A stretch of DNA of 64,000 nucleotides, taken from positions 94,481 through 158,480 of the forward strand of contig NZ_AWTC01000016.1 in NCBI RefSeq assembly GCF_000497245.1. Reading direction: 5' to 3'. The DNA comes from Sporolactobacillus laevolacticus DSM 442. GTDB taxonomy: Bacteria > Bacillota > Bacilli > Bacillales > Sporolactobacillaceae. How positions within the stretch are numbered: position 1 is the stretch's first letter; each line of letters starts with the position of its first letter. Shown piece after piece: positions 16,106 through 25,387 of this stretch. Made by a program: the position numbers and the translations under genes. The notes under the pieces were generated by a model. The model saw only the letters and a list, made by a program, of their open reading frames with translations, did not search any database and was not told the origin of the DNA.

Positions 16106-17725
16106 ATGAAGCTTCGCAAAGGATTTGCAATCGTTTTATCTTTTTTATTAGTTGTGTTGTCGCTTGCAGGATGCAGCAGTGCATCCGACAATAAAAAAAG
16201 TGAAAATAAGGTTGATAAAAATGTGGTCACAATCGGCGCTACGGATTCATTGACCACAATTAATCCGCTGCTCGTAGATCTTACTGAATTAGGTAAATAC
16301 GCGATTGGGCTCAATTTTCTGCCGCTGATTGAACTCGATCATAAGCTGAATGTAGTCGGCCAGCTGGCAGACAGTGTTACAACAAAAGACAATCGAACAT
16401 TTACAGTCAAAATTAATAATAAGGCGAAATGGTCGGATGGTCAGGATATTACCGCCGATGATGTGATCTTCTCCGTTCTGAGGCTAACCGATCCTAAGGT
16501 CGGAAATGTAAACATTGGCGGATATGCCGCATTAAAAGGATTTTCCGACAGCGGCAATTCACCGGACGGTGCAACAAGTATTGCCGGCTTGAAGAAGATC
16601 GACAATAAAACAGTGGCGTTCATTACGAAAAGCCCGCTGTCGATTGCAACTTTTGACAATACAATCGGACGCTATCTATTTACAGTTCCAAAGCATGTAT
16701 TAAAAGATGTCAGCCCGGATCAGTTAAGCAAATACAGCTGGTTCAACAAACCAACCGTTGTCAGCGGTCCTTACAAGTTGGTCAAATACGATTCCAATCA
16801 CTATATCACGTATACTGCGAACAAAAATTATTGGAGAGGCGCACCAAAAATTAAGAATTTGAACATAAAAATCGTGCCGTCAAGTCAGCTGTACTCCGGG
16901 CTTAAATCAGGCGAAATTGATTTTGTTCAGCAAACCCTAGGCGTTTTCCCACAAGAAGACTATAAAAATGTTCAAAAATTAAGCAATGTAAAAACGGTCC
17001 TGGAGCAGCCGCTCACGCACCAACTCGTTTCAATAAATACCAAAACGATTTCTGATGTGCGCATCAGAAGAGCCATTCAACTGGCGACAAATCGCGAAGA
17101 AATAGTGAAGAGCTTGCTGAACGGAAACGGCGATATCGTTGATGGGTTCGTTACATCTTACAGTCCGTACTATGACGCATCCATCAAACCGGTCGCCTTT
17201 GACTTGAAAAAAGCAAAGAAGCTGGTTGACGAAGCACATTGGGATAAATCGAAGAAACTGACATTCCTTGTTAATTCAGGAGACAGCACGTTCGTTCAAG
17301 CAGCAAATATTATTGCAGCGAATCTGAAAACCATCGGCATTAACGTGACCGTCCAGACACTGGATTTGTCCAATCTGCTCGCTAAAGCTTCGAAGCATCA
17401 ATTTGATTTGTTCGCCGTTCAATATACACTGTCCCCAATTGATCCATATCCGGATGTTGATTGGATCGTCAACAGTGATGGCGACTGGCCGCAGTATAAA
17501 AATAGCAAACTCGCAGACAATCTTTCTAAGATTCAGTCGGCAAAAAGTGTGGAAGAAACTAAGCAGCTGTACAGCAACATCGATAAAATTGTTCAAAAGG
17601 ATGTTCCTGTCTATTCAGCATATGTGTTGCGTTCACTAGGCGCTTACAATAAAGACCTCAAGAACGCCGAACCGCATATTTACGGATCCTTCAACACGAT
17701 CGAGAAGTGGGAATGGAAAAAATAA
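16106..17725 (+). CDS. Peptide-type ABC transporter substrate-binding lipoprotein (SBP_bac_5)
   Basis: A 539-residue extracellular binding protein anchored by a lipidated Cys at residue 23 (lipobox LAGC). It has the OppA/DppA-type family 5 features: TIGATDSLTTINPLL near the N-terminus, WSDGQDITADDVIFSVLR, and a large two-lobe body. It captures the ligand for the permease and ATPase encoded next. As the first gene after the SAM riboswitch, its ligand is probably methionine-related, for instance methionine-containing peptides; this is inferred from regulation, not from the binding site. AAGGGGGAG precedes the ATG. About 195 bases of repeats separate it from the ATPase gene. Confidence 0.92.
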   Translation: MKLRKGFAIVLSFLLVVLSLAGCSSASDNKKSENKVDKNVVTIGATDSLTTINPLLVDLTELGKYAIGLNFLPLIELDHKLNVVGQLADSVTTKDNRTFTVKINNKAKWSDGQDITADDVIFSVLRLTDPKVGNVNIGGYAALKGFSDSGNSPDGATSIAGLKKIDNKTVAFITKSPLSIATFDNTIGRYLFTVPKHVLKDVSPDQLSKYSWFNKPTVVSGPYKLVKYDSNHYITYTANKNYWRGAPKIKNLNIKIVPSSQLYSGLKSGEIDFVQQTLGVFPQEDYKNVQKLSNVKTVLEQPLTHQLVSINTKTISDVRIRRAIQLATNREEIVKSLLNGNGDIVDGFVTSYSPYYDASIKPVAFDLKKAKKLVDEAHWDKSKKLTFLVNSGDSTFVQAANIIAANLKTIGINVTVQTLDLSNLLAKASKHQFDLFAVQYTLSPIDPYPDVDWIVNSDGDWPQYKNSKLADNLSKIQSAKSVEETKQLYSNIDKIVQKDVPVYSAYVLRSLGAYNKDLKNAEPHIYGSFNTIEKWEWKK

Positions 17726-17729
17726 GAAC

Positions 17730-17880
17730 TTCCGCAGGATGCGGTGGCTTTCGCGTTGTACACAGTACGTACTTCCACAGGATGTGGTGACTTTCGCGTT
17801 GTACACAGGACGTGTACGTATTTAGCGAAAGATCCTTTCCTTTATTAGCGAAAGATCATCTCCTTAGCAGAAGATCATTC
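17730..17880 (+). repeat. AGGA-loop hairpin cluster and GAAAGATC direct repeats between binding protein and ATPase genes
   Basis: Two near-identical units of about 43 bases each begin ACTTCC and contain GGATG, CTTTCGCGTTGTACACAG. Hairpins: CCGCA-GGA-TGCGG at 17732-17744, CCACA-GGA-TGTGG at 17775-17787, GTACAC-AGGAC-GTGTAC at 17801-17817. The stems differ by paired changes, so structure is conserved. Three imperfect repeats of TTAGCGAAAGATC follow at 17822, 17845 and 17864. The same hairpin type occurs at 118-159. They may stabilise or process the binding protein message. Confidence 0.7.
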
Positions 17881-17921
17881 TCATCTTCTTTGAACAACCT
17901 TATTAAAGGAATGAGCAGTTA

Positions 17922-18902
17922 ATGGAACATTTGCTTCAAATCGATCATCTTGATACCACTTACACAGTTCATTCAGAAGAACGGATTCTTGTTCACGATG
18001 TCTGTTTGCATCTAGATAAGGGAGAAACACTGTGCCTGGTCGGTGAATCCGGGTCTGGGAAAAGCCTGACGATGCTGTCTGTTTTGGGCTTATTAAAAAA
18101 CAACGGCAGGATTACTTCCGGATCAATACGATTTGAAAATCAGGAATTACAGAATCTTTCAGACCGCGAGCTGGATAAAATCCGTGGAAGCAAGATCAGT
18201 ATGATTTTTCAAGATGCATTGACAAGCCTGAATCCTGTATTCACTGTCCGGAACCAAATCGAAGAAATTATTGATGCACATCTTAACCTTTCAAGAAAAG
18301 CAAAGAAGAAAAAAGTGATTGACCTACTGAATCAAGTAGGTCTTTCTGATCATGAGCTGATCTTGAAAAAATATCCGCATGAATTGTCCGGGGGCCAAAG
18401 GCAAAGAGTGCTGATTGCCATCGCCTTAGCGTGTCATCCTAAGGTTCTGATCGCCGATGAACCCACAACGGCTCTCGATGTTACTATTCAGGCTGAAATC
18501 ATGAATCTATTAGATCAGTTAAAAAGAGAGTTGAATATGGCTCTGATCTTAATCACCCATGATATGGGACTCGTGGCGCAGATGGCAGACCGTGTGGCCG
18601 TTATGTATGCCGGTGAAATCATTGAAGAGGCGAACGTGAACGACATTTTCTTACGTCCCAAACATCCTTATACCAAAGCGCTTCTCCAATCAATTCCAGA
18701 TATCGAACATTCAAAGGCGAAGAAAATCGAGCCAATAAAGGGCCGAGTTCCGGAGAATTATGATCAGATTAAGGGATGCCGCTTTGCTGATCGATGCGCG
18801 TTCAGACAACCGGCATGCACACAGAATGTACAGTCATTAAAAAAACTTCAGGAATCACAGGTGCGCTGCCAGTTTGCAGAACAATTGCTAAATGGAGAAT
18901 AA
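17922..18902 (+). CDS. Peptide-type ABC transporter ATP-binding protein (OppD/DppD-like)
   Basis: A 326-residue ATPase. Walker A GESGSGKS at residues 41-48, signature LSGGQRQR, Walker B VLIADEPT, H-loop LITHD. The C-terminal oligopeptide/dipeptide domain carries CRFADRCAFRQPAC, the cysteine cluster of OppD-type ATPases. It pairs with the next ATPase to drive import through the two permeases. Second gene of the S-box operon. Confidence 0.93.
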   Translation: MEHLLQIDHLDTTYTVHSEERILVHDVCLHLDKGETLCLVGESGSGKSLTMLSVLGLLKNNGRITSGSIRFENQELQNLSDRELDKIRGSKISMIFQDALTSLNPVFTVRNQIEEIIDAHLNLSRKAKKKKVIDLLNQVGLSDHELILKKYPHELSGGQRQRVLIAIALACHPKVLIADEPTTALDVTIQAEIMNLLDQLKRELNMALILITHDMGLVAQMADRVAVMYAGEIIEEANVNDIFLRPKHPYTKALLQSIPDIEHSKAKKIEPIKGRVPENYDQIKGCRFADRCAFRQPACTQNVQSLKKLQESQVRCQFAEQLLNGE

Positions 18903-18904
18903 AG

Positions 18905-19831
18905 ATGAATGACGATACCGTTTTGAAAATCATTAAGTTGAATAAGGTCTATAAGGTGCAGTCCGCCTCATTTTTTACAAAGGCTGTTGTCCATGCCGTA
19001 AAGGATGTTTCCTTTATGATTAAAAAAGGTGAAATTTTGGGATTAGTCGGCGAGTCAGGCAGTGGCAAGACAACGATCGGCAAGCAAATTGTTGGATTGG
19101 GAAAGCCCACATCAGGAACCATTCAGTTTCGCGGCAAAGATATATTGACCTTCACGCCAAAGGAAAAAAGAGCGAACCGCGTGAAGATCCAAATGATCTT
19201 TCAAGATGCTTACTCTTCTTTAAATCCGAGAAAAAATATCTTTGATATTCTGGAAAAACCGATTTTGGTGAACCATATCGCTTCAAAGCGTGATGCAGGC
19301 GTTTATATCGATCATCTGCTTGATCTTGTCGGTCTTCCTAGAAGTTCAAAAGACAAATATCCCCACGAGTTTTCGGGAGGGCAGCGACAGCGCATCGGGA
19401 TTGCCCGCGCCTTATCGCTTAAACCCGAACTCTTGGTCTGTGATGAGCCTACCTCAGCGCTTGATGTCTCAATTCAGGCACAGATATTGAATTTGCTGAA
19501 AGAAATAAGAGACGAGCTGAAGCTTTCCATGCTTTTTATTGGTCACGGACTTGGGGCTGTGAGCTATGTGAGTGATCGAATCGCTGTCATGAATCAAGGC
19601 AGAATTGTCGAGATTGCCGAATCCGCCGAACTCTTTAGGCATCCGCTTCATCCCTATACCAAAGTTTTAAAGGAAGCAATCCCAATCGCGAGTCCGCTCA
19701 TTAAATCGATGAAGGCGGAAGAAAATGCGCGCACACAATGGGACCCGAATGATGCATCACCACTCGAACTTGTTGACCAGCAGACGCATCATTATGTGAA
19801 ATCGTCCATTCTGAAGGGAACTGGGTCATGA
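18905..19831 (+). CDS. Peptide-type ABC transporter ATP-binding protein (OppF/DppF-like)
   Basis: A 308-residue ATPase with Walker A GESGSGKTT, signature FSGGQRQR and Walker B LLVCDEPT. It lacks the cysteine cluster of its partner. I start it at the ATG at 18905, two bases after the preceding stop, behind GGAG; a longer frame upstream overlaps the previous gene and is rejected. The H-loop reads FIGHG where FITHD or FVTHD-like is common, so the His is kept. Its stop overlaps the next start by 4 bases. Confidence 0.92.
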   Translation: MNDDTVLKIIKLNKVYKVQSASFFTKAVVHAVKDVSFMIKKGEILGLVGESGSGKTTIGKQIVGLGKPTSGTIQFRGKDILTFTPKEKRANRVKIQMIFQDAYSSLNPRKNIFDILEKPILVNHIASKRDAGVYIDHLLDLVGLPRSSKDKYPHEFSGGQRQRIGIARALSLKPELLVCDEPTSALDVSIQAQILNLLKEIRDELKLSMLFIGHGLGAVSYVSDRIAVMNQGRIVEIAESAELFRHPLHPYTKVLKEAIPIASPLIKSMKAEENARTQWDPNDASPLELVDQQTHHYVKSSILKGTGS

Positions 19832-20775
19832 GAAAATATGTACTAAAGAAAATTCTTTTCGCCATTCCGATTCTTATTGGTATTACGATTATTGATTATC
19901 TGTTCATGAGCTATGCGGGGAATCCTCTGCAAATGATTCACGGTCCCAAGGTGTCACAGGCCGCAGTCCATGCGAAGGAAATCGAATATGGATTAAATAA
20001 ACCTTTTTACATCCAGTATCTCGTTTGGCTCAATCAAATCCTCCATGGAAATTTCGGCTATTCCTATAAAAGCTTTCAGCCGGTTTCGGATTTAATCGCA
20101 AGTCATGTCGGACCGACGCTGCTGCTCATGGGGAGTGCACTTTTTATCAGCATCGCCCTCTCGATTCCGGTTGCCATTTACAGTGCAACCCATCAGTATT
20201 CGAAGGGCGACTATACCATTGTCACAGCATCCTTTGTCGGAACAAGTATTCCAAGTTTCTTTTCTGCTTTAGTTGTGATTTACCTTTTTACAGTCAAATT
20301 AGGCTGGCTTCCCTCCAGCGGTATGAGTACGCTTGGCGAAAACACCCAATTTGGCGATGTGTTTCGTCATCTGCTTTTGCCGGTCATTGTCCTTGTTGCG
20401 GCAACAATGGGAAGCAATGTGCGCTATATTCGCTCCGCCATGCTGGAAATTCTGCAAAAGGATTATCTATTAAATGCCAGGGCAAAAGGAATCGGCCGAT
20501 TTCTTGTCATTAATAAGCATGCATTAAAAAACGCGCTAATTCCCATTATCACGGTGATTGGCATGCAGATTCCTTTGCTGTTTGGCGGAACCGTCATCAT
20601 TGAGCAGATTTTTTCCTGGCCCGGTCTGGGCCTGCTGACCATGACGGCCGTTCTGAATAATGATTATCCAGTCATTATGGGTGTCTGCCTGTTAACCGCC
20701 GTTGTCGTGCTCATCACTAATTTGTTGACCGATATTCTTTATGCTGCTGTGGATCCGACCATAACTTTCAAATAA
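19828..20775 (+). CDS. Peptide-type ABC transporter permease (OppB/DppB-like)
   Basis: A 315-residue inner-membrane permease with six hydrophobic segments. The first is at residues about 9-27, and the ATPase-contact EAA loop reads YLLNARAKGIGRFLVINKHALKNALIP. The terminal DPTITF block matches the family. Starts inside the previous gene (ATGA overlap), so coupling is likely. Forms a heterodimeric channel with the following permease. Confidence 0.92.
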   Translation: MRKYVLKKILFAIPILIGITIIDYLFMSYAGNPLQMIHGPKVSQAAVHAKEIEYGLNKPFYIQYLVWLNQILHGNFGYSYKSFQPVSDLIASHVGPTLLLMGSALFISIALSIPVAIYSATHQYSKGDYTIVTASFVGTSIPSFFSALVVIYLFTVKLGWLPSSGMSTLGENTQFGDVFRHLLLPVIVLVAATMGSNVRYIRSAMLEILQKDYLLNARAKGIGRFLVINKHALKNALIPIITVIGMQIPLLFGGTVIIEQIFSWPGLGLLTMTAVLNNDYPVIMGVCLLTAVVVLITNLLTDILYAAVDPTITFK

Positions 20776-20789
20776 TCTCAGGGGTAAAA

Positions 20790-21656
20790 ATGGAAGCACT
20801 CATTCAAAAGAAAAGTCAAAAACGTACGCATACTTTTGTTTTCTGGAAGCATAAGCTTGCCTTTGCCAGTGTGATCCTACTCATCATTTTTGTAGTCACT
20901 GCTCTTTTTGGCAATATGATTTCGCCTTATGCTCCCAACACGATCACCGGGTCTTTTTCTGCCCCGCCATCGGTGCAGCACTGGCTTGGCACCGATCAAA
21001 TTGGGAGAGACGTTTTGAGCAGACTCATCTACGGGATCAAAATTTCTCTGCTAGTCGGGGTGTCCGTAACTGTAATTTCTTCAATCATAGGAATTGTGAT
21101 CGGACTCGTTGCCGGCTTTTTTGGTGGAAAGATCGATGCGGCATTAATGGGACTGACAGATATGGTGATGTCCTTCCCTTATATTCTCTTGGTCCTTGTG
21201 GCTGCTGCGATCTTTAAACCTGGTTTACTTTCGATTATCCTCATTCTCGGCTTTGTCGACTGGCCGGGCATTGCCCGTCTCGTTCGCGGCAGTGTGCTCT
21301 CGCTTCGGGAAACCAATTTTATAAAAGCCGATCAGCTGGCAGGATTGCCAAAGACCTACATTCTTTTTTCTGAAATCTTGCCGAATGCCATAGCGCCGAT
21401 CTTAATCTATGCGACCTCTGTTATGGCCTACTCCATACTCGATGAAGCTGCACTGAGTTTTCTTGGTATGGGCATCCAGCCGCCGACGGCTAGCCTAGGC
21501 AATATGCTTAATGGTGCAGAGAATCTGACCATCCTCACGGAAAGACTTTGGCTCTGGTTGCCGCCTGGCATTGTGATCATTTTACTCGTGCTTGCTATCA
21601 ACTTCATCGGTGACGCATTACGAGACAGCTTTGATCCAAATAACCATTATAAGTGA
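20790..21656 (+). CDS. Peptide-type ABC transporter permease (OppC/DppC-like)
   Basis: A 288-residue permease with the OppC hallmarks HWLGTDQIGRDVLSRLIYG after the first transmembrane segment, and the EAA loop FIKADQLAGLPKTYILFSEILPNAIAP. It completes the translocation pore. It begins 15 bases after the OppB-like gene and is followed after 9 bases by the C39-like gene, all in one operon. Confidence 0.92.
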   Translation: MEALIQKKSQKRTHTFVFWKHKLAFASVILLIIFVVTALFGNMISPYAPNTITGSFSAPPSVQHWLGTDQIGRDVLSRLIYGIKISLLVGVSVTVISSIIGIVIGLVAGFFGGKIDAALMGLTDMVMSFPYILLVLVAAAIFKPGLLSIILILGFVDWPGIARLVRGSVLSLRETNFIKADQLAGLPKTYILFSEILPNAIAPILIYATSVMAYSILDEAALSFLGMGIQPPTASLGNMLNGAENLTILTERLWLWLPPGIVIILLVLAINFIGDALRDSFDPNNHYK

Positions 21657-21665
21657 GGGAATCGT

Positions 21666-22256
21666 ATGAAAACGCCACTTTACTATCAAATGTCCGAATA
21701 TGATTGCGGCACAGTAACACTTTTGAATGCCATTAAGTACCTTTTTCCGCGTGAAGTGATTCCGCCTGACGTGATCAAGGCAATTACGACCTATTCACTG
21801 GATACATATAATCCGGATGGTGAAGTCGGTAAACACGGCACTTCGAAAGCAGCAATGAAGTTTATCGCCGAATGGTTGAATCATAACGGCCCCATTAAAG
21901 GACTTCCCATTCATGGAAGCTATTATGCAGGCGATCGCGTGCATTTAGGAGAAAAAAGTGAAGTTATTGATGCGATCCAAAAAGGTGGCGTTGCCATTTT
22001 CCGATTAAACTACGGTGGTGAACATTATGTACTGGCAACAAAGGCAGACACGACAAGCCAGTATCTTTATCTGTTTGATCCCTATCTTGATGAAGATCTA
22101 AAATATACGGACGGAATCGTTCTACTAGATGGATTTCCTTACGCCTATAACCGAAAAGTACCGTTCCATTTTTTCGAAGAAGAAGAGTACAGTAAAGTCT
22201 ATGCGCTCGGCAAAAAAGAGAACAGAGAAGCCATTGTGTATTCAGTGCAGGACTAA
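21666..22256 (+). CDS. C39-like cysteine peptidase family protein in the S-box operon
   Basis: A 196-residue protein without signal peptide. The N-terminus YYQMSEYDCGTVTLLNAI resembles the active-site helix of C39-like papain-fold peptidases (Cys14 candidate). His120 in GGEHYVLATK and Asp138 in LFDPYLDED could complete the triad. It is the last gene of a SAM-riboswitch operon for a peptide-type importer, so it may trim or release a methionine-containing substrate in the cytoplasm; this is inference. GAGGGA precedes the ATG. Two degenerate copies of its 3-prime end lie at 27.3 and 30.2 kb. Confidence 0.8.
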   Translation: MKTPLYYQMSEYDCGTVTLLNAIKYLFPREVIPPDVIKAITTYSLDTYNPDGEVGKHGTSKAAMKFIAEWLNHNGPIKGLPIHGSYYAGDRVHLGEKSEVIDAIQKGGVAIFRLNYGGEHYVLATKADTTSQYLYLFDPYLDEDLKYTDGIVLLDGFPYAYNRKVPFHFFEEEEYSKVYALGKKENREAIVYSVQD

Positions 22257-22274
22257 GCTGATGGAAAATGAATT

Positions 22275-22313
22275 AGAGTTGAATCCTTGACGTCAGGGAT
22301 TCAACTCTTTTTT
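22275..22313 (+). terminator. Terminator of the S-box transporter operon
   Basis: AGAGTTGAATCC / GGATTCAACTCT, a perfect 12-bp stem followed by TTTTTTA. Recognisable copies of it occur at 27460 and 30359. Confidence 0.9.
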
Positions 22314-22397
22314 ATTAGGCCTAATGTTTTTGCAGGACGGATAATGTGCAATTACCTATTTAAATTTTGCTCATAATGATTGTCTCAAAAGCTGCTT

Positions 22398-23257
22398 TTA
22401 GCCTACTTCAATATCTAGTTGTTTACATAGCTTGGAATAATAATCGGCAGTCTCCCGATAGTTTAAGTTGATGAACAGATTTAGACGTGTTCTTAGTTCC
22501 GTGGCAGACTCTCTGCCCAACAAATTTTTTGCAATGTGTTCTATGGTTTCACTGATAAGTTGATTATACAGATCATGGTTTTTAACAGCGTATCCTTGCG
22601 AAACCCCACAGTATTCCAAAGCCGTTTTGAACTCATGATTATTTAGTGCCATTTCAGATAGATTGTTAAATAATACGGGTATTTTAAATTCACTGGAATT
22701 AGACCAGTCATATTGGAATTTAGAAATAAATTGTTTGGCCAGCACTTTTGCAACTGAGTATTTTGCAAGAAAAATAGCATTACTTAACAAAGAAATCTCA
22801 TATTTACGCCAATTTTGGCATTTTAATAAATAGGTAAACAGCGATTGATATTTAGCATAATTAATGTGACCATCATGCTGAATAAAATCAACTAATCCTA
22901 GCATATTTAAGCGCTTATGTTCTAGGCGAAGAGAACGTTTAGCAATTCTTTCTGTAAATTCTGTTTCCAGAAATGTTGCGAGCTCATCAACTTTACTTTC
23001 TGTTGAAAGATCATTAGCACGTTGAATATAATAATCCTCAAAAAATAATTCCTTCTGATGGAGTTCGAGTTCAAATTCTGCCAAAGATAACCCTAATCTG
23101 TAAATAAGCATGATCATTTTGTCATAGGTTGGATAGTAGTTATTATGTTCAAGTTCTGTGATAAATGCGAACGCGAGAGAATATCTCGAGCAGCTTCTTT
23201 CTGTGTCATTCCCTTATCGATTCTAATTTTTCTAATCAACTCTCCGGTTGTAAGCGT
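22398..23257 (-). pseudogene. Rgg/GadR/MutR-family regulator, frameshifted and without a normal start
   Basis: The C-terminal 239 residues from 23117 down form a helical Rgg-type C-terminal domain of TPR-like repeats. The N-terminal helix-turn-helix is present upstream in another frame: LTTGELIRKIRIDKGMTQKEAARDI. The two frames join around 23165-23190, so one indel separates them. At the place where the start should be, AGGAGG is followed at the correct distance by ACG rather than ATG. Two independent lesions indicate a pseudogene. Rgg proteins normally bind short hydrophobic peptides; it is divergent from an MFS gene that it may once have controlled. Confidence 0.75.
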
Positions 23258-23385
23258 ATGAATCCTCCTCACTCAACGATATAAGTAACACAACATTAAG
23301 CCCATTATGCCAACAGTTTAAAATGTTATCAATAGTTAAGAAGTTGTTTGATTAACAACGGTCTAGGAAGAGGTATAGCGTCTTA

Positions 23386-24606
23386 ATGAATTGGAAAGAA
23401 GAAAAACTAGCGCCACTCATGCATACTCATTGGTATCAATTGATGCTCATCTTGTTGTTTGGCAATATTGTCGCAGGCGTTGCTTTTAGTGAAATTATGC
23501 CGTTTCTGCCATTTTTCTTACGCGATTTAGGGGATTATTCAGCGCAGCAGCTCAATATCTATAGTGCCATGGTGTTCTCATCTACTTACTTGATTGCTAT
23601 GTTTCTCTCACCGCTCTGGGGAAAAATAGGGGATCAATTTGGGAGAAAAACGATTTTGTTACTAAGTGCCCTAGGGGCTGCAATAACAATTAGCGCTTTT
23701 GCTACTGTCACAAATGTATGGGGATTAATTGGCTTGCGTCTTTTACAAGGTGCGTTTGCCGGCTATTTCAGCAATACGAATGCTTTATTGGCAGCGGAAG
23801 TGCCAAAGGAAAAAAGTGGTTATGCCTTAGGGACGCTAGCTACCGGTTTCATAACAGGCTCTCTTCTTGGTCCCTTATTAGGAGGAGTGATTGGCTCACT
23901 TCTTGGCTACAGATTAACCTTTTTGATAACTAGTTTTTTATTAATTATCGTCTTCTTTATAAATCTTTTCGGTGTTTATGAAACTAATCATCACCCATGG
24001 ATAAAGAACCCATCTCTACAGCAAGTGACAATCAACGTATTACCTAAGAAAAAAATCATCGTGAGTTTGTACATTACCACACTGCTTATTCAAATTGGGA
24101 ACAATTCAATCAATCCAATACGCTCCTTGTATGTGGCACAGTTAATACAAAATACAGGAAATGTGAATTTAATGAACGGAGTGGTAGCTTCAGCTCCTGG
24201 AGTCGCTTGTTTATTGACGTCTTCCTATTTTGGCAAAGTAGGTGATCGTATAGGTACGGGGAGGATACTTAAAATTAGCTTGTTGGCAACCATTTGTTTC
24301 TTGTTGCCAATGGCTTTTGTAACAAACATATGGCAATTAGTGTTTCTGCAACTGCTTATTGGACTGTCAGATGCAGCATTAATGCCATCGGTTAATATCC
24401 TACTCACCAAGAATACACCAGTCTCAATTTCTAGTAGTATTTTTGGATATAACCAATCTTTTCAATCTGCGGGGATCGTAATCGGTCCATTTGTCGGCTC
24501 CTTTATAGCTAATTTATTCGGATATCGAGGAGTATTTATTGTAGCGACTCTATTATTCTGTGTCCTGGTGGTTATAATCAAAGCCGCAAATCACCAGTAT
24601 GCATAA
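23386..24606 (+). CDS. MFS multidrug-type transporter
   Basis: A 406-residue, 12-helix major facilitator. Motif A between helices 2 and 3 is GKIGDQFGRKTILLL, and helix 5 has the motif C-like stretch GFITGSLLGPLLGGVIG typical of drug:proton antiporters. It is AT-rich and divergent from the broken rgg gene. Upstream, GTTGTT / AACAAC at 23343-23359 may be a small operator. The start is an ATG about 15 bases after GGAAGAGG; substrate unknown. Confidence 0.85.
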   Translation: MNWKEEKLAPLMHTHWYQLMLILLFGNIVAGVAFSEIMPFLPFFLRDLGDYSAQQLNIYSAMVFSSTYLIAMFLSPLWGKIGDQFGRKTILLLSALGAAITISAFATVTNVWGLIGLRLLQGAFAGYFSNTNALLAAEVPKEKSGYALGTLATGFITGSLLGPLLGGVIGSLLGYRLTFLITSFLLIIVFFINLFGVYETNHHPWIKNPSLQQVTINVLPKKKIIVSLYITTLLIQIGNNSINPIRSLYVAQLIQNTGNVNLMNGVVASAPGVACLLTSSYFGKVGDRIGTGRILKISLLATICFLLPMAFVTNIWQLVFLQLLIGLSDAALMPSVNILLTKNTPVSISSSIFGYNQSFQSAGIVIGPFVGSFIANLFGYRGVFIVATLLFCVLVVIIKAANHQYA

Positions 24607-24810
24607 TGATTGAATATAAAGATCTAAAATTCAACAGCAGACAAATAATCTGCAAAAAAAGTTAAACCGGATTGAGGTGGCCAATATGTGAGGAGGCTTG
24701 AACAAAGAATGTAGACGATAAAAAACCACCATAAAAAACTATACTTGTTTAAAACCAAACAACACTATCTTCAGTTCTGTTCTAAACTATTTTGAAAGGA
24801 AACAGTAGAT

Positions 24811-25263
24811 ATGACAGATTATATTCAGAGCAAGACAGCTAGTAGGACATACTCCTATTATTTTAAATACAGCTACCGGAATCGTTATGGATCATGATCA
24901 GTTACTCCTGCAAAAAAGAGAGCTGGCGGTGGTTGGTGTCTACCTGGAGGCTATTTGGAATATGGTGAAGCCTATGACGAGGCATGTAAAAGAGAATTGC
25001 TTGAAGACACAGGATTAAATGTTGAGGTGGTCCGACCGCTGGGCTTGTTTGACAAGTATTTTATGGAGTATTCAAATGGAGATAAGTTACAAAACATCGG
25101 TATGCTATTTTTGGTTAAACCAATTAGTGGACGTCTGCTTAGTAAACGAACCAATGAAACTTGGAGTCTCAAATATTTTGATATAAACCATACCCCTGAA
25201 CTGATTTTCGAACAAAATAAAGACATGCTTAAGTTGGTCAAAGATTTATTTCGTCAAAATTAA
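24811..25263 (+). pseudogene. Nudix hydrolase with two frameshifts
   Basis: AAAGGA and an ATG at 24811 start a frame giving MTDYIQSK, after which homologous sequence shifts to a second frame ([27 protein letters not shown]) and then to a third ([32 protein letters not shown]). The Nudix box sits in the third frame, from about 24940, and has Asp for the second Glu of the E-E pair. Two indels within about 140 bases make function unlikely. It resembles the intact Nudix gene next to it in domain but not closely in sequence. Confidence 0.75.
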
Positions 25264-25387
25264 TTATTGTAATTTCAAAATAATAATTTCAAGTTATTGA
25301 AAGCTGTGGAAACAATTGTTTAGGAATATCCGAACTTTGAAGAGGTAGAGGGTTTATTTAAATTAAGTGAGAAAGGTTAGGAGAAAA

